Positions 11,324-22,743 of a stretch of 64,000 nt of DNA are shown here, piece by piece. Source of the stretch: Piliocolobus tephrosceles. Lineage: Eukaryota; Chordata; Mammalia; Primates; Cercopithecidae. Position numbers and translations under genes: made by a program. The stretch lies in the NCBI RefSeq assembly GCF_002776525.5, contig NC_045435.1, forward strand, positions 129,842,555 through 129,906,554, in the 5' to 3' direction. Numbering within the stretch: the stretch's first letter is position 1; each line of letters begins with the position of its first letter. The notes beneath the pieces are model-generated. The model ran no database searches and was not told the origin of the DNA. It worked only from the letters and a program-made list of their open reading frames with translations.

Positions 11324-12928
11324 GTATGTAACTTAATAGCTTTGGTAACTGTAGGTTTTTACATTGTCAATGAAATATTCTAATAGATTTTCTTATTTTG
11401 AATACTTGTTATTGATTCAACTGTTAACATGTATTATTTTAATTTATACCCGTTTTATCTCTGGGGAAGTCACTTAACCTCCCTTGACCTTTATTTCCAT
11501 ATTGATATATTAAGAATGATTAGGTCTTATCCTTTTTAATTTTGGGGGACAGGGAGGTGTTAGTTTAGTATAACCTAGGCACAAAATAATTTGTTATCTG
11601 ATTTTGATTGTATTACTTAGGTCAAATCATATCCAACAAAACATATATACATAATGTAGACCTTTTAAACCAATTAATGTCATATTAGTGGGTTGATTCA
11701 CATTAAAAAGGGGATTCCCATTAACTTGTTCTTATCAAAACTCATCTGTCTCTTTTTAAATTCTTTGTCCTTTGCCTCTTCTGTTTATGGATTTGTTTCA
11801 ATAATTGCCTGAAAGAAACAATATAAATATACTTAAGAACTTTGTCCTGTTTCTCTTTTCCTTTGTAGGGTCTTGTTGCTGCATACATTCTTTCTAGATT
11901 ACTCTTATTTTAATTTATTTTACTTAAAATAATTTTTCTGGAGGGCTTACCATCCTGTCAAAAATGGGTCTAATTTTTATTTTTCTCATGGATTAGATTT
12001 TTCTAGGCTTCCTTTTATGAAGTCTTCTTTTTTGGAGTCTTCTATCTGGTCTTGTCCTTTAATTCTAGGCTGAATACCTGTAGCGGACTGCTGCATAGCT
12101 GTACTTCTTTTTCTTTGGTAACCATTTCTTTCCAGTAACAGGCAGGACTTCTTAATATAAATATCTTCAAGTGATATTTCTAATTGAAATATATCTCTAC
12201 CTGGTAGGTTTTATGACATTTCCTTGTGTATTGTTCCCATGAAAATATACTTAACATTCCCAAATGGTAGAGTAATTCCTGTAAAAACAAACCCCACCTA
12301 GCTCCTGTGGGGTAGTAGGGAAAGCTCTTTCTCATCTGCTGTGAACATTTGATTTATTTTTCTGAAACAGCTTGCTGTGAATTGGCATTCTCACTGCATC
12401 CTACTTTTAGTCTGGTGATTTTGTTAACGTAAAACTTTGCTGTCCAACAAGAAACACCTAGTCACTTTTAGGAGAGCATAGATTTGCCTTTGAAAGGTGA
12501 ATGAATGTACTTTGATATGCCTGTGCTTTCTAACGTACTTTATTAGTTTGACTTAAAATGATTCGTTTGTAACATATACAGGTTGTATTGAATATTATAT
12601 GGAGTTACTAATTTTGCATCACAAGTCTCTTATGAATTCATATATTATAAAAATGGTAAAGTGAACTCTTATGCTTATATTTTTTTGTTTAGCTTATTAA
12701 GGCTATTATGAAATCTCTTAGAAATTCTGAGTACATTATGAATATCATCTATAAGTGCTTCAGCATGTGTAGAGCTGCAAATTAATATTGGTTTACTTTT
12801 ACTTTATGTATGTTATCTGAACATATGGAACAGCAGTAATAGTTTTTATGGGAATTTTTAAAGTAGATTGAAAAGAGCATTTGCCAAAAATGACTTTGCA
12901 TGTTGTGCTTAATTATATCTTCTTTTAG

Positions 12929-13016
12929 GTCTATGCATGTATGATGGTTTTCTTCTTGAGCAACATGATTGAGAACCAGTGTATGTCAACAGGTGCATTT
13001 GAGATAACTTTAAATG
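12929..13016 (+). CDS. SELENOT: SELENOT exon 4
   Basis: Acceptor TCTTCTTTTAG, donor GTAGGT at 13017. There are 29 codons plus one base: VYACMMVFFLSNMIENQCMS, then TGAFEITLN, and the G of an Asp codon. The second hydrophobic patch (MMVFFLSNMI) and the C-terminal thioredoxin-fold strand (AFEITLN) are typical of the family. Confidence 0.95.
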
Positions 13017-13179
13017 GTAGGTTCTGAATAGTTTGCATTTTGTGATAGATTTTAAATGATTTATAATGAGTATCAAGCTTTTATCTTTTATAATAAAAGA
13101 AACTTCTTTAGTGTTTGTATAAAAATAAGTTTATTTGAAAATTCAGGAGATAGAATAATTTAGAAAATTTTAACTTATT

Positions 13180-13690
13180 TTTTTTTAAATTCGCTCCCTC
13201 AGCTTAATCTCTTTACCTCTACTGGAACTTCGCATCTTTGAATTCCTTGAGGAGTTGGCCCTCTTCTTATATCAGATTGTCTCTGTGAACTTTATGTACT
13301 CCCATGGCTTTAAAATAACATCTGTATGATGATCCCTAAATGTATATCTGTCAGTCTCTCTCCTAAAATGCTGTGCTCAGGAATCTTAAACATAACCTAT
13401 TCTAAAATAAACGCTTGCTTACTTCTCCTTTCTATAATGTCTGTAAACTCTTTTGCTCCTCCTCTGACATTTCTCATGTATTTAATGACACCATCATTTG
13501 TCTACTCAGTTGCCCATGCCAGAAATCTATGATAACATCATCGTCTTCCCTAGTCCCCCTATTTGATGGATTACCAAATCTTCTCAATTCCACCTCCTAA
13601 ATTTTTCAAAAATCTACCTTCTGTTCATCTTAACTGCCACCACCCTAGTACAGGCCACAATTAACTTGTTACCCTTTTCTACATTCTCTA
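13180..13690 (-). repeat. Ancient interspersed repeat fragment (family not assigned)
   Basis: Phrases such as 'ttggccctcttctta', 'cccatggctttaaaataaca' and 'gatgatccctaaatgtatat' are the reverse complement of the repeat type seen in plus orientation near 55.1-56.5 kb. Small ORFs here are incidental. Confidence 0.45.
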
Positions 13691-13691
13691 A

Positions 13692-14010
13692 ACCAGGGGT
13701 TGGCAAATATGGCCTATGAGCTAACAATGTTTTTTACATTTTTTGGTTAAAAAAAAAAGTAATATTTTGTGACACATGGAAACTATATGAAATTCAAACT
13801 TCTGTGCTTATAATTCAAACTATATGAAATTCAAACTATATATAATTCAAACTATATGAAATTCAAACTTCTGTGTTTTGAGTTGCATCAATGAAAAATT
13901 CATAGAAATTTATATAGGTACCTACATAATGTTCTTGATTTTTATCTCTTGGTCCATAAAGCGTAAAATATTTAGCATCTGCCTTCTTACAGAAAAATTG
14001 ACCAATATCT
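13692..14010. repeat. hAT-type MITE-like repeat with internal tandem array
   Basis: 'caggggttggcaaatatggcc' at the left and 'aaagcgtaaaatatttagca' with 'cttacagaaaaattgacc' at the right match a hAT-Charlie-type non-autonomous DNA element (family not assigned). At about 13785-13870 it contains repeated units built on 'actatatgaaattcaa'. Confidence 0.55.
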
Positions 14011-14031
14011 GTTCTAAACAATGACTTTTTT

Positions 14032-14312
14032 TTTTTGGGAGACGGAGTCTTGCTGTGTCACCCAGGCTGGAGTGCAGTGGTGCGATCTCAACTCACTGCA
14101 AGCTCTGCCTCCTGGGTTCACACCATTCTCCTGTCTCAGCCTCCCGAGTAGCTGGGACTACAGGCGCCCACCACCACGCCTGGCTAATTTTTTGTATTTT
14201 TAGTAGAGACAGAGTTTCACCCTGTCAGTCAAGATGGTCTTGATCTCCTGATGTCGTGATCCACCTGTCTAGGCCTCCCAAAGTGCTGGGATTACAGGCA
14301 ACAGCGCCCAGC
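14032..14312 (-). repeat. Alu, full length with target duplication
   Basis: Both antisense arms are present. Flanking repeats CTAAACAAT(G/A)ACTTTTTT occur near 14014-14030 and 14313-14330. Confidence 0.93.
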
Positions 14313-14444
14313 CTAAACAATAACTTTTTTAATGCAAATTTTATCTTGCTGCTTCATTGTTCCCAATTCATTAAATGACTTGACTTTTTTCTCAAGATAA
14401 AGACCAGAACATTTAATGTGGCCAAAAGACTCTGTATTATCTAG

Positions 14445-14600
14445 TTTAGGGGTTAGCAAACAAAGGTCTTATGGATCTTATCCTCTGCTGCTTGTTTTAT
14501 AAATAAAGCTTTATTAGAACACAACCATGTCCATTTGTTTATGCATTGCTACAACTGCATTTTTAGGCTACAAGAGTTGAATAGTTGTGTCAGAGACTGT
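14445..14600. repeat. hAT-type MITE-like repeat
   Basis: 'aggggttagcaaacaaagg', 'taaataaagctttattagaa', 'cacaaccatgtccatttg' and 'agagttgaatagttgtgt' are phrases of the same non-autonomous DNA element class as at 13692. Confidence 0.55.
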
Positions 14601-15149
14601 GTGTCTTCCCTAGCCCAAAATGTTTATTCTCTGTCCCTTTACAGTTTATTGACCCCAGTCTAATCCTTTCTACCTTCCTATCTTCCCTTATATCACTCCT
14701 CTTCTATATTTCTCTCAGCCATGCTGATTTTCTCTTACATTTCATGTGTGAAGCTCCTTTCTGGTCTTTACATTTCTGTTCTCTCCCTCAAAGGTTTTCT
14801 ACCCTCATGAATCCCCACTCTGTCATGGTAATTTTTCTTTATCTTTTAAATCTCATTTAAATGATACTCTTTATCTGACTAGACAGGGACAGCCTTGTGT
14901 GTATGTCCCTCCTAGTACAGTAGTGCCTTTCAGTTTTGGCTCTAAGTACACAGTAATTTTGTAGCCATTTGTGTAGTTCTTTTGACATTTCCCCTACTGG
15001 AATGTAAATTCCCTAAGAGCAAGCAGTGTACTTTTTTGCTTACTTTTGTATCCCCAGTTGTGTACATAGATGATAAATATTTGTGGGATGAGTCCATATT
15101 ATAAAATCATCTTTTATTTTTGGGGGGGCGGTGCCATTTATTTTTATAG

Positions 15150-15303
15150 ATGTACCTGTGTGGTCTAAGCTGGAATCTGGTCATCTTCCATCCATGCAAC
15201 AACTTGTTCAAATTCTTGACAATGAAATGAAGCTCAACGTGCATATGGATTCAATCCCACACCATCGATCATAGCACCACCTATCAGCACTGAAAACTCT
15301 TTT
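15150..15303 (+). CDS. SELENOT: SELENOT exon 5 (C-terminus, stop codon, start of 3'UTR)
   Basis: Acceptor ATTTTTATAG, donor GTAAGT at 15304. AT completes Asp155; then 40 codons starting VPVWSKLESGHLPSMQQLVQ and ending DSIPHHRS, and TAG at 15272-15274. Twenty-nine 3'UTR bases follow before the donor. That is closer than the roughly 50-55 nt needed for a termination codon to trigger exon-junction-dependent decay, so the 3'UTR intron should be tolerated. Confidence 0.95.
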
Positions 15304-15386
15304 GTAAGTTGTTTAAAATATAGCTAATGTATAGGTTCCTGTTTATTCTTATGACTCAGCAAGTTAGTAAATATTACGTATATTAT

Positions 15387-15836
15387 TGTTATGCGCATCT
15401 GTGTGAAGAGACCACCAAACAGGCTTTGTGTGAGCAATAAAGCTTTTTAATCACCTGGGTGCAGTTGGGCTGAGTCTGAAAAGAGAGTCAGCAAAGGGAG
15501 ATAAGGGTGGGGCCGTTTTATAGGATTTGGGTAGGTAAAGGAAAATTACAGTCAAAGGGGGGTTGTTGTCTGGCGGGCAGGAGTGGGAGTCACAAGGTGC
15601 TCAGTGGGGGGACTTTTTGAGCCAGGAGGAGCCAGGAAAAGGACTTTGACCATGTAATGTCATCACTTAAGGCAAGGACCAGCCATTTTCACTTCTTTTG
15701 TGGTGGAATGTCATCAGTTAAGGTGGGGCAGGGCATTTTCACTTCTTCTGTGATTCTTGTTACTTCAGGCCATCTGGGCATATAAGTGCAAGTCACAGGG
15801 GATGCATTGGCTTGGCTTGGGCTCAGAGGCCTGACA
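15387..15836 (-). mobile_element. Solo LTR, HERV-H (LTR7-like), class I ERV
   Basis: Read on the minus strand the LTR begins TGTCAGGCCTCTGAGCCCAA and ends in GCGCATAACA, about 450 bp. It carries 'cctataaaacggccccaccc' (TATA region) and 'ggtgattaaaaagctttatt' (poly(A) region). Five-base direct repeats ATTAT lie immediately outside at 15382-15386 and 15837-15841, as expected for this ERV class, so it is a solo LTR left by recombination. It lies antisense in SELENOT intron 5. The subfamily call is from memory. Confidence 0.85.
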
Positions 15837-16304
15837 ATTATCACTTGAGTTTTCAATTTAAGATTAAACAGAGGGATATGTTCTTCGTTAAAATGTTGAA
15901 GTGTATGAAGAGAGTTTGGACCTGCCAAAATAAAGTCAGGTTGTTAGTAATTTTATCTTCAAGGCTTAATAATTGGGTCTGAAAACCTTATTTTCTTTAC
16001 TCTAAATTCCTAATGGCCAGAGTTGATATATTATGCTAGAGGTGTGTGTACTTCCTGTCCTTACCTTCAAGTAATTAGTTCCTGAGAGTATGCAAATTCT
16101 TTGAACATACTCAAGATAAAAAATTTATAGGCTAATGTGTGAACACAGAGAGGTATTAGTTAACTTTTGCTTAGCAGAGTTGTTCTCAGTTTCTTTCTGA
16201 TCAATGAATTGGCTTTCTAAAGAGTTTTTATGAGTGATTTTGAAATAAAATATTTTTTTTTTCTATATGTCTTTCAGGCATTAAGGGATCATTGCAAGAG
16301 CAGC

Positions 16305-16380
16305 GTGACTGACATTATGAAGGCCTGTACTGAAGACAGCAAGCTGTTAGTACAGACCAGATGCTTTCTTGGCAGGCTCG
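16305..16380 (+). promoter_or_regulatory. SELENOT: SECIS element (type 2-like)
   Basis: The 5' core ATGA is at 16317-16320 and the partner GA at 16360-16361. Between them the helix strand CTGTACT (16325-16331) is perfectly complementary to AGTACAG (16349-16355). The unpaired AA (16333-16334) sits 12 bases after the ATGA. An extra apical mini-stem, GACAGC/GCTGTT, follows it, which makes this a form 2 SECIS. The element recruits SECISBP2 and the EEFSEC-tRNA(Sec) complex to recode the UGA. The lower helix I was not resolved by eye. Confidence 0.9.
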
Positions 16381-16983
16381 TTGTACCTCTTGGAAAACCT
16401 CAATGCAAGATAGTTTTTCAGTGCTGGCATATTTTGGAATTCTGCACATTCATGGAGTGCAATAATACTGTATAGTTTTCCCCACCCCCCACAAAATCAC
16501 CCAGTTAACGTGTGTTGTTTTTTTTTTTTTTTTTTTTTTTTCAGGTAGACATTACTACCTGTAACTTTTTTTCTTAGTTGTATATGAAAAAGTAGAAAAT
16601 TGAGTTACAATTTGATTTTTTTTCCAAAGATGTCTGTTAAATCTGTTGTGCTTTTATATAAATGTTTGTTTTTTGTAGTTTAAAATTGATTATTTGGGAA
16701 TCCAGTTGAAGTTCCCAAATACTTTATAAGAGTTTATCAGACATCTCTAATTTGGCCATGTCCAGTTTATATAGTTTACAAAATATAGCAGATGCAAGAT
16801 TATGGGGGAAATCCTATATTCAGAGTACTCTACGAATTTTTGTGTATGTATGTATGTGCGTGTGATTACCAGAGAACTACTAAAAAAAACCAACTGCTTT
16901 TTAAATCCTATTGTGTAGTTCAAGTGTCATGCCTTGACCAATCTAATGAGTTGATTAATTAACTGGGCCTTTATACTTAACTA

Positions 16984-16989
16984 AATAAA
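16984..16989 (+). terminator. SELENOT: Candidate SELENOT poly(A) signal AATAAA
   Basis: This is the first canonical hexamer after the SECIS, with a T-rich downstream context. Whether it is the main site cannot be decided from sequence; AATAAA at 18647-18652 is the alternative. Confidence 0.45.
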
Positions 16990-17010
16990 AAACTAAGCAG
17001 ATATGAGTTA

Positions 17011-19560
17011 AATTTAAAAGTTTCAATTTATTGCTCAATGTACCTGTTAACATTATATTTAACAATTGTCTGCTGAAATTTTTGTTTTTGATTTATGGAT
17101 AATTTCATAAGAGTACACACTTTAGATATATAAGTAATAGGTTCATTTACCATCTGTAGGATCATTGAAACTCATCTCACTAAAGAAAGTTCACTTGAAC
17201 CTCTTTACAGCATTGATATTAGGTGAACAGAAATTACCTGACTAATAATTTGTCTAACATCATATATCAGAATTTTATTGTATATGATGAACAAAACTTA
17301 AAATTTTTTAAATTTAATTTTTAAATACCGTTTCAGAGTTCTAAAAAGGCAGTTTTTTAGAAAACTTAAATTGTTAAAAACTGTAAGAATAACTTGGCAG
17401 AAATAGAGCCAGAATGTAGAAAAATAGTCACGTAACAGCAGTCATAACATACTTCAGCTTCCATATAGGAATAGAAGTGGTAGAGCCAAAAGTGATTTAG
17501 GGAAAAATTATAAGGTACAGGTTGAGTATCCCTTTTCCAAAAATGCTTGGGACAAGAAATATTTCAGATTTCATAATTTTTTCAAAGTTTGGAATATTTG
17601 CATTATACTTCCAGTTGGGCATCCCAAATATGAAATCTGAAATGTTCCATGAGCATTTCCTTTAAGTGTCATGTTGGCACTCAGAAAGGTTCAACATTAA
17701 GTCCACCTAACACTTAGATATTAAAGACCTAACTTTCTGTAACATTTAACCTTATAGTTTGTCATTGAATATTTGTTGAATGCATGTCAGGTAATGGTCT
17801 TGATTGTGATAGCTTCAAGATGGAACATACTGTAATCTCCAGATGCTAGGAAGTTAGTTTAATAATTTACTGCAGAAAATTGATTAAATGACTGTCCTTT
17901 TAATTAAGAGTGTGGAGCCATTAACCTCAGTTCTTCATATAGTGACAAGAGTCCTTAGAGATGGTTATTCAAGTTCCTTAGAAATTGTTATTCAGGTATA
18001 ACATCATCTTATCTTTGACTAGAGCTTGAAATCTTGTTATCTGATTGTGTACCACTCCAAATTCCCTGCCTTCTGCAAGTTGAATGTCTTGCTGAATGTG
18101 TCTAGGGGTTCATCTTCAGTAATCGACATTCCACTAGTGCCACAGTTAACTTCATGACATGTAGACATTCAGAACTTGAGCCTTGGATGTTCCTGTGGAC
18201 CTGACAGTTAAAAATATAAAGAACCTAAGATTCAAATACAACTTTCTCTCTTTGCCTTGGGTTGAATAACATGTCTTTTGGAGAATAGCTTTAAGTGGCT
18301 TAGACACTGATAACATTCAGCTATATTGTTGACACCTGTTTTGTCTTATGCTTAGCCATATTTAAATGTTGACTTTAATAGAGTCTAGTGAAAAAATGAG
18401 TGGGAAGAATGAATATAAAAGTAATAATATAAGGAAAAAGGGAAAGTAAACTATTTAGAATGTAGTTTTGTTATATTCCCAACATTTCAATATTTATTAG
18501 TTACTTGTAAATTACTGTGGCAGTGTAGTTTATAAATGTCTGTGCACTATATTAATTAGAAGACCATAGAACATGCCAGCAGGTTGGCTAATGCTATGGG
18601 GGTTTTTAACACTGTTGCCATTGTGGAAGAAATTATTTGGTACATTAATAAAAAAAAATTGGTAAAACATGGCTTTATACCTCGGTGTGTAAGAAGTGCA
18701 AGACAAATATGCTTATTTCTTTTTCTAGAATATAAGTGATATTATTTGCTTATGACACTATTAATGACAGGAGTCAGTCAGCCTTTATAGCTATCAAAAT
18801 ATGAGATCCCAATGATGATTCTTTCTTACTTTGAATGTTAATTAGTTTGGGACTTTGATTGACTGGCAAACATTTTATCATTGTCAGAATTTAGTTTAGG
18901 TTTCAAAAATAGCTTACAGGATTTTAAACATGGTGTGGTATTCTAAAGCCTTTTTTTAAAAAAGAGATCTTTTTGAAAGAAACAAATGAGGATTGTAAAG
19001 TTTGGGGACTTACCTCTGTAGCATTGTGAAAATAAACTTTTATTAAGCTGATTTGAAAGGATCTCCTACTTTGTGGAATTAAATCTACACTAGAGCACTT
19101 TATATGGTAACTATACTTGCAAAATTTTGCATTATAAAAATTATTGTCATTACTTTTTAATGGCTTCTTAACCTGACCAGTGTTTACCACCCACTGTCAG
19201 CCTGGCACTCAAGTCTTACCACCCTCTTGGACCTTACGCTACTTCTCAAGACTTACAGTCTACTTGTGCTTCAGTGCTGCTGAACTGTCAATAGCTCTGT
19301 GATGTATTCTATGCTGGAGTGGTCTAAAGTGGAACAGTTTACATCACTGTCCGTCTTTACCCCCAACCTGCAGAATTCCTGAAACACACTAACATCCTTA
19401 AATCTGGAAAGAAACAAAAATGAATGCTTTCCCTCTATTAACTAGTATAGACAATTTAACAATCTCAGAAGAAAGAGCAAAGATCAGACTTTTTTAAAAA
19501 ATTCAGCTGGCTCCTTTTCCCCTAGGCTTCAGAAAAGCAAATAGAAACAAATAGATCCAC
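17011..19560. other. SELENOT 3' flank, possible extended 3'UTR
   Basis: AT-rich and mostly free of recognisable repeats apart from the MITE at 17517. It contains AATAAA at 18647-18652 in a long A-rich context, which would serve a longer SELENOT transcript. No coding exon is visible on either strand. Confidence 0.5.
17517..17720. repeat. TcMar-Tigger-like MITE (family uncertain)
   Basis: The TA-flanked start 'caggttgagtatccctttt' and the inverted internal phrases 'atttcagatttcataa' / 'aaatatgaaatctgaaatg' resemble the Tigger-derived elements that open with 'gttgagcatccctaatcc'. Confidence 0.5.
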
Positions 19561-19561
19561 A

Positions 19562-19818
19562 GGCCAGGTGCAGTGGCTCATGGCTGGGAGACCAAGATGG
19601 GTGGATTGCTTGAGCCCAGGAGTTCAAGACCAGTCTGGGCAACATGGTGAAATTCCATCTCTACAAAAAAAAAAAAAATTAGCCAAGCATGGTGGCATGC
19701 ACCTGTAGGCCCAGCTACTTGGGAGACTGAGACAGGAGGACTGCTTAAGCCCAGGAGGTTGAGGCTGCAGTGAGCCAAGATTGTACCACTGCAGGTGACA
19801 GAGCAAGACCCTGTCTCA
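19562..19818 (+). repeat. Alu with a deletion in the head
   Basis: 'gccaggtgcagtggctcatg' jumps straight to 'gctgggagaccaagatggg', losing about 28 bases. The rest is complete. Confidence 0.9.
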
Positions 19819-20162
19819 AAACAAAAAACAGCAACAAAAAAGAGACAGACTCAGCTCCAAACTGTATCTTGAAGAAAAATATGAACTGGTTTCAGATACA
19901 GTAGAAAGCTGTAAAGTCATCCATTCTATATCAAGACTAATAGAACGTTTTCTTTTGCCTATGTTAAGCATGAGCAGAATAAAAAAACACGCAGACAAAC
20001 AGTAGTGGTTTTAAAATTTTAATGTGCTTAAAAATCACTGGGACAAATTTCTGGATCTCACTCCTAATGATTCCGATTTAGTTGATCTGAAATGGTGCCA
20101 GGTAATTTGCATTTCAAACAAGCCTCAAAATAATGCAAATACTGTTAGTCTGTGGTGTATAC

Positions 20163-20507
20163 CAGGTGTCCCCAATCCTTGGACCATGGACTGGTAGTGG
20201 TCTGTGGCCTATTAGGAACCCAGCTGCACACCAGCAGGTGAGTGGCAGGCAAGTAAGCATTACCTCCTGAGCTTGCCTCCTGTCAGACCAGCGCATTAGA
20301 TTATCACAGGAGCCCGAATCCTATTGCGAACTGTGCCTGCGAGGGATCTGGGTTATGTGGTCCTTTTGAGAATCCTAATGCCTGATGATCTGAGGTGGAA
20401 CAGTTTCATCCCGAAACCATCCCCCCCCCCCCGCCCCCCGTCTGTTCATGGAAAATTTGTCTTCCACAAAAGTAGTCCCTGGTGCCAGAAAAGGTTGGGG
20501 ACCGCTG
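20163..20507. mobile_element. MER1-type hAT-Charlie non-autonomous DNA transposon
   Basis: The ends are CAGGTGTCCCCAATCC and GGTTGGGGACCGCTG. The diagnostic interior includes 'tctgaggtggaacagtttca' and a C-rich run (about 20421-20439). The 8-base flanks GTGTATAC (20155-20162) and GTCTACAC (20508-20515) agree at 6 of 8 positions, as expected for an old hAT target duplication. Confidence 0.82.
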
Positions 20508-20515
20508 GTCTACAC

Positions 20516-22436
20516 TGAGTAGCGCCATACCACAGCAGAATGCAGAAGAAGATTCATGAGTCATCCTAGGTGCATCACATGTATAGAATGACTTAACACA
20601 AATTCAGCAAAATGGGAGCTCAGGAGATAAAAAGAATGATATGAGAGGGAGATTATGTTTCTAAGAAAACACTGACTTAATTGTCCCAGTCTTATCAATG
20701 CAACACATCCTTTCTTGTTTATCACTTTACAATCTTTTGCATGAATTTCTTTTAGAAGGAAGTGTTAAATCTTTGAGTATAAAATAACTGGTTTTAATTG
20801 CCACATTTTCTCAGAGCAAACCAGGCAATAGCACGCCTACATTATCCTTAATTTACAGTGACAACTGATTTTGATTTTCACATTAAACGAAAATCTATTT
20901 AAATTCTTGGAATTCTGAGTAGAGAAAAATTTACATATTTAGCTTTATTAGAGTAATTAACCATAATAGAACTGTTTAAATTGCCAGGGAAACCCCGTCT
21001 ACTCTTGTCCCCACCAACTCCCTGGAAGGATTAATTAGTTCATGTAACTGAGAAAGTCCAATGTAGAATTGGCTTCAGGGATTCAAATGAGAGAATCAGA
21101 ACTCTCCTCTAAATTGGCCTCATTTTCTCCATGAACCTCACCATAATTAGGGAAGAGAGTTGGGGAGGGGGGTGAGAAAGGGGGATGATGAGGAGGGGAA
21201 GGGAAGAAGGAGAACATGGATTAAACTCCCAGAAAAGTACTCTGGTCCAACTTGTGTGTCACATTTCCTATCTTGGAACTTCCTCACTTGGTATCTACTC
21301 CCTGATCATTTTGTCATCTGTTAACTCCTTTTTCCTTTATTACCACTTCCACCCAACCTCCTTCTCATTCAGGGTTATAATTGTTTAAGACAAGCCTATT
21401 GCTTTGTGGTTATAGGCTGCTCAGATCAAGTACTGCTCAGATCAGGTAGCTATTTAACCTGTTTGAGAGTTGTCTAGAATGGATGGAGCCAGCACTTGAC
21501 TGCTTGGTTAAGAAACAAAAATATTAAGGCCTAGGGAAGTTGCTACCAACATTCCCTTGGGCCACTGGCCATACTTGTCTGTTCTGTGTACTAGCAACTC
21601 TTATAAGAGGAAAGAAACAATTACAAGTCCTTTATTACTCTTGAGTTGCTAAGAGCAGATCTTTTTGAAAGAGAGTATGCTGTTGACATTTTTCCCTAAG
21701 CGTTTTAAAAAATAGTATTAGAAAATGCTGATGAATTTTGTCTTTTAAACAGCTCATAAAATTTAGGAATAAAATTAATTTTTAATATATTAAAATATAT
21801 AATGTATACAAGCAACAGGTGACTCATAAATGTGATTCTTCCAGTAAAATTGTGTTTTATACAGATGTATAGGAATTTGGTGTTGAGATCTACTTCAGTA
21901 CTTCAATTTTCAAATTTAAAAAAATGGCCAAGAGAGGTTAAGTGTCTTGCCCTGGTTATATAGCTTATGACAACAAAACAAAACCAAACAAACCAACCCT
22001 ACACCCTTGGGGGGTCTTGGGGAAAGCAGAATAACAGCAGAGGACTTTGTCAGGAATTAGGTGGGAAGAAAGAAGACAGTAACAAGGCAATCTTATAAAT
22101 TTTATCTCAATTTCACTTCACATTTATGCTTTAGCTAAGATGAGCTGAAATTTTTCAAATAAACTGAAAAAGGCAGGTGTATGTGGTGCAAGATACACCA
22201 GAGGAAGGCAAGTTTATGTAATAATTTCTTATCCTAATATAACGAAATTCAGGTTTCAGATTGACTAGGTCTATTTCCCCACTTGGAAAGATCCTTACCC
22301 AAAAGCAGGTTTATAAATTGCAGTTCTTCAGACCACTTATCCTGTTCACTGATTACTTGATGAGAATTGAAAACACACAGAGATTACCAGCTATGTGTCC
22401 CAGGTAACGTGGTTACCTCACATGTAAGGTAACTTT
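20516..22436. other. Intergenic sequence, nothing assignable
   Basis: No exon or intact repeat was recognised. A purine-rich G tract lies at 21148-21216. Confidence 0.5.
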
Positions 22437-22452
22437 AAAAACAGCACGCCTG

Positions 22453-22728
22453 TCCGGGCTCAGTGGCTGACGTCTGTAATCCCAGCACTTTGGGAGGCTG
22501 AGGCGAGTGGATCACCTGAGGTCAGGAGTTCGAGACCAGCCTGGCCAACATGGTGAAACTAAAAATACAAAAATTAGCCAGGCGTGGGGGCGCACGCCTT
22601 GTAGTCCCAGCTACTTGGGAGGCTGAGGCAGGAGAATTGCTTGAACCGGGAGGCAGAGGTTGCAGTGAGTCATGATCGTACCACTGCACTCCAGCCTAAG
22701 TGACAGAGCAAGACTCCATCTCAAAAAA
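22453..22728 (+). repeat. Alu with target duplication
   Basis: The head is 'tccgggctcagtggctgac'; a 12-base gap removes 'CCCCGTCTCTACT'-like sequence. The flanks AAAACAGCAC(G/A)CCTG occur at 22437-22452 and about 22729-22743. Confidence 0.93.
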
Positions 22729-22743
22729 AAAACAGCACACCTG

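Larger units (their letters stand above)
1..17010 (+). other. SELENOT: SELENOT gene, partial: intron 1 (part) to 3'UTR
   Basis: Exons 2-6 are visible; exon 1 (signal peptide and the TG of the CxxU cysteine codon) lies before base 1. The four coding exons join with compatible phases (2, 0, 1) and all introns are GT-AG. The joined product supplies residues 47-195 of a 195-residue protein, which is the usual SELENOT length. The 3' end is approximate: an AATAAA at 16984-16989 is the first strong poly(A) signal, and another at 18647-18652 could give a longer 3'UTR. The promoter is not in the window. Confidence 0.93.
16278..17010 (+). other. SELENOT: SELENOT exon 6 (3'UTR), end approximate
   Basis: The acceptor is TATGTCTTTCAG. 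The exon carries no part of the SELENOT reading frame. It contains the SECIS, a 26-T tract (16518-16543) and an AATAAA at 16984-16989 followed by T/G-rich sequence. I placed the end just after that signal; use of AATAAA at 18647-18652 would make it about 1.7 kb longer. The short ORF across 16230-16475 is not considered coding. Confidence 0.8.

Noticed and set aside
14021..14243. ORFs with phrases such as GVQWCDLNSLQALPPG and SCLSLPSSWDYR, also at 19578, 25728, 32901, 50720, 56663 and elsewhere
   Set aside because: These are the standard translations of antisense Alu sequence, not genes.
16230..16475. 81-codon ORF over the SECIS
   Set aside because: It spans the intron 5 acceptor and a structured RNA element; the SELENOT frame stopped at 15274.
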